DNA of 64,000 nt from Hymenolepis diminuta (Eukaryota; Platyhelminthes; Cestoda; Cyclophyllidea; Hymenolepididae). The position numbers were made by a program, and so were the translations under genes. The notes beneath the pieces were generated by a model. The model searched no databases and had not been told where the DNA came from. It was given only the letters and a program-made list of their open reading frames with translations. Each line of letters starts with the position of its first letter. Position 1 is the stretch's first letter. The DNA is taken from contig CAADRB010000060.1 in assembly GCA_900708905.1 (NCBI GenBank), positions 231,450 through 295,449 on the forward strand, in the 5' to 3' direction. Shown one piece after another: positions 61,933 through 64,000 of the stretch.

Positions 61933-64000
61933 TTAAGAGTCCTGTTTTTGTGGTGAGGGTGGAGCAAAGTATTGATTAAAGAGCTCCTCAGTGCAGGTCA
62001 CCAGAGAGGATTGGCTGGGCGACGATGACGCCGATTCACCAGCTGGGCCATCATTCGATGAAGATTGCTAAAATGAAAAGTAAATAGATAATAACAATAA
62101 CCAGTCATGAGTGACTGAAAATACTTCATTTCTGACTCCTTTCAAGAGTGCTAATATCTGATGATAATAATTCACCATAATAATAAATAGCATGTTGATA
62201 GCGTAAGTCACCAAACACGTTGCTTTTTGAGGAATTAGAAAAAGCCAAGCTAGTCACTACTACTAGAATAATACTTGCCGGCATACAGACCGATAAGAGT
62301 CTAATGTGGTGCAATAAGCTAGGATCCGGGATATACACAATCACAGTCCCATACTACTTGAGACGAAATTAGTCCCTCCTGCACTATGGTCGCTTCCTCT
62401 CATCTTTGTAGTCTTTTATGCTTCTTGGTTTATCTTTCTATCCTTCAAATTCATACAGTCTTTAAATCCCTTCATTCTATATTCTCATATCTATGGGATG
62501 TTCTTTAATAATCATTTATTAGTTTAAATAAGTAGGGGTTTTAGTTTAAAATTTGCTACAAAACATAACCCAGATAATCTGCGAATACGCAGTTCCCGTT
62601 ATCCGCAATTGACTCTTGGAAGTTGAAGAGATAATGACAGACGCAGCTAGTGCTCAATAGACTGACAGATTGAAAGTATTCACTTGGTAATGAGTTTATG
62701 TATTCCCAACTGTCCATTAGCATTTCCCGTTTCAGGCTTATTTACAAAACAGTTTAATACAAAAATATGGAGTGGACAGACGCCTCATTTTCAGTTATTT
62801 TCACTATCAATTTCAACTTCTTCAAGGGGTAGAAATGATAGATAGTTACCTCTGAAGAACAAAACCAAAAATAAGATGATCATTTGTCAAGAATCAAAGC
62901 AAAATTAAATTGAAAACTTAATATATGGAGAGAGTTAGAGCGCCAGACGGAACGTGAGAACCGGAGATTTACGAACAGAAGATTTATGAAGTGAGGATAA
63001 TTAACTCTCTGAACACTTGAAATAAACATCTGAGTGACTGATAGGAGTAAGACAGGAATAGCTCAGACTCAGAGGGAGGAACAGAAAAAAAAACCCTGCA
63101 ACTTACACTGAAAATATTCAGTTCACCTTTCAATAATTTCAAATGTACATATCCCAATCAACATCTCACTCAGCACAAAATACTTAAAACTTCTTTCCAG
63201 TGGGAATAGTAAAAATCTAGAAGAATGATTGCTTAATTAGAATCTAATGGCAACTCCTACAGTGGTGTACCTACAAACACAGGAAAATGTAGGTTTCTTG
63301 ATTGCATTTCAATGCTATTTAAACTGGAGGCTAATCCAACACGTGCATTATACGCAAATTCCTAGTGGTAGTAAATAACTGACCAAGTTAAGTCAATTGC
63401 AAAGCCAACAAACTAACAATCTAGTAACCGAGCTTTGACCAGTTAATATATTTGCTCTCCACTTATGAGAGACTCACCGATATGAAATCCGACAAGTTGG
63501 ATGGATGTCGAAAGATGCTTACACTTTGTGAATCTAGTGTTTCAACAGGAGTATTCAAAGTCATGCCCCCTCGAATAGGGCCTCCAATTGTCATTCTAGA
63601 GGTTAAGTATTCGATTCCGCCAATCGAATGACGTTCCATTGATCCGGGAACATTCTTCTTTCCCCGTCGAATACTCAGCGTAGAAGTTGAGTTCTTCTTC
63701 ATGACCTTCAGTGAATCATATTTTCGACTGTCGTTTTTCTGTTTCTGGAAACTCCTCTTCATAGTTTCTCCCATCTTCATTAATCCAGAGGCTGCGCTAG
63801 CCATGGTTGAACCCCCGGAGGCGGAATTTTTTGAAGGATGTGGCAGATGTGGAACTTTGAAGACAGATCCTCGTTTTAAGGAATGACCCTTCTTTTTACC
63901 TCTTTCTTCATCTGTTTCACTTCCACTTTTGACTTCCTCTAGCAAAGCCTCAGGAGTAATATAAGAGAAATCACGACGTTGGAGGCGTCGGAACATATTG
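61933..64000 (-). CDS. Ser/Lys-rich protein of unknown function, 3' part (cut by window edge)
   Basis: Exons on the minus strand: from the window edge (open at least from 63996) to 63478, then 61933-62067 (45 codons to TAA), separated by a 1,409-bp GT-AG intron with donor TCG|GTGAGT and acceptor CATTTTAG. Both junctions are phase 0. At least 217 residues are visible: FRRLQRRDFSYITPEALLEE, an acidic then basic segment (SETDEERGKKKGHSLKRG), a Gly/Ser/Ala linker, more basic stretches, and a Ser/Pro-rich end TEELFNQYFAPPSPQKQDS. It looks intrinsically disordered and phosphorylation-prone, like a cytoplasmic tail or adaptor. An ATG lies at 63996, but the frame is open to the edge, so the real start is probably outside. 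I do not recognise the family. Confidence 0.6.
62068..63477 (-). other. Intron of the Ser/Lys-rich gene
   Basis: AT-rich. No internal exon or repeat recognised. Confidence 0.55.

Overview
The window is AT-rich eukaryotic nuclear DNA with spliced genes, and most likely comes from a tapeworm (Cestoda). The introns I could define exactly fall into two short classes, 33-38 bp and 57-82 bp, plus a few of 1-4 kb. A bimodal distribution with peaks near 36 and 73 bp is what I recall for tapeworm genomes. The conserved proteins are metazoan, and the ligand-gated channel has the flatworm/invertebrate glutamate-gated chloride channel layout. I cannot name the genus.

Solid genes, left to right: an apparently intronless glutamate-gated chloride channel subunit (9862-11364, +); mitochondrial single-stranded DNA-binding protein SSBP1 (14244-17449, +, 3 exons); a compact cluster with CIAO2B/MIP18 (20667-22755, -, 3 exons), EIF3L (22922-24976, -, 9 exons) and SAP18 (25293-26907, +, 3 exons); a Na+/K+-ATPase beta subunit (49323-56665, -, 3 exons, introns of 4.0 and 2.4 kb); and the 3' end of an unidentified Ser/Lys-rich protein gene at the right edge (61933-64000, -). 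EIF3L and SAP18 diverge from a 316-bp shared promoter region. EIF3L and CIAO2B lie head to tail with only 166 bp between stop and start, which makes a trans-spliced operon plausible.

Between these lie candidate small-exon genes I could not identify: one on + at about 1.2-8.3 kb, one on + at 31.4-33.9 kb, one on + at 36.2-48.4 kb, and scattered exons on - at 57.7-59.6 kb. They rest on splice sites, open phase and protein-like composition only. Transcript data would be needed to join them.

The rest is repeat-derived or featureless: a Ty3/gypsy integrase relic (42.4-43.1 kb, -), a mariner transposase relic with one visible terminal end (39.0-39.8 kb, -), a non-LTR reverse transcriptase scrap inside a CIAO2B intron, a 662-bp near-identical direct repeat (43.6 and 51.2 kb), a 337-bp near-identical inverted repeat (40.3 and 52.9 kb) from an older dispersed family, and two further diverged dispersed repeat families. 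Both young repeat pairs place one copy in the large ATP1B intron. I saw no tRNA, rRNA or CRISPR.
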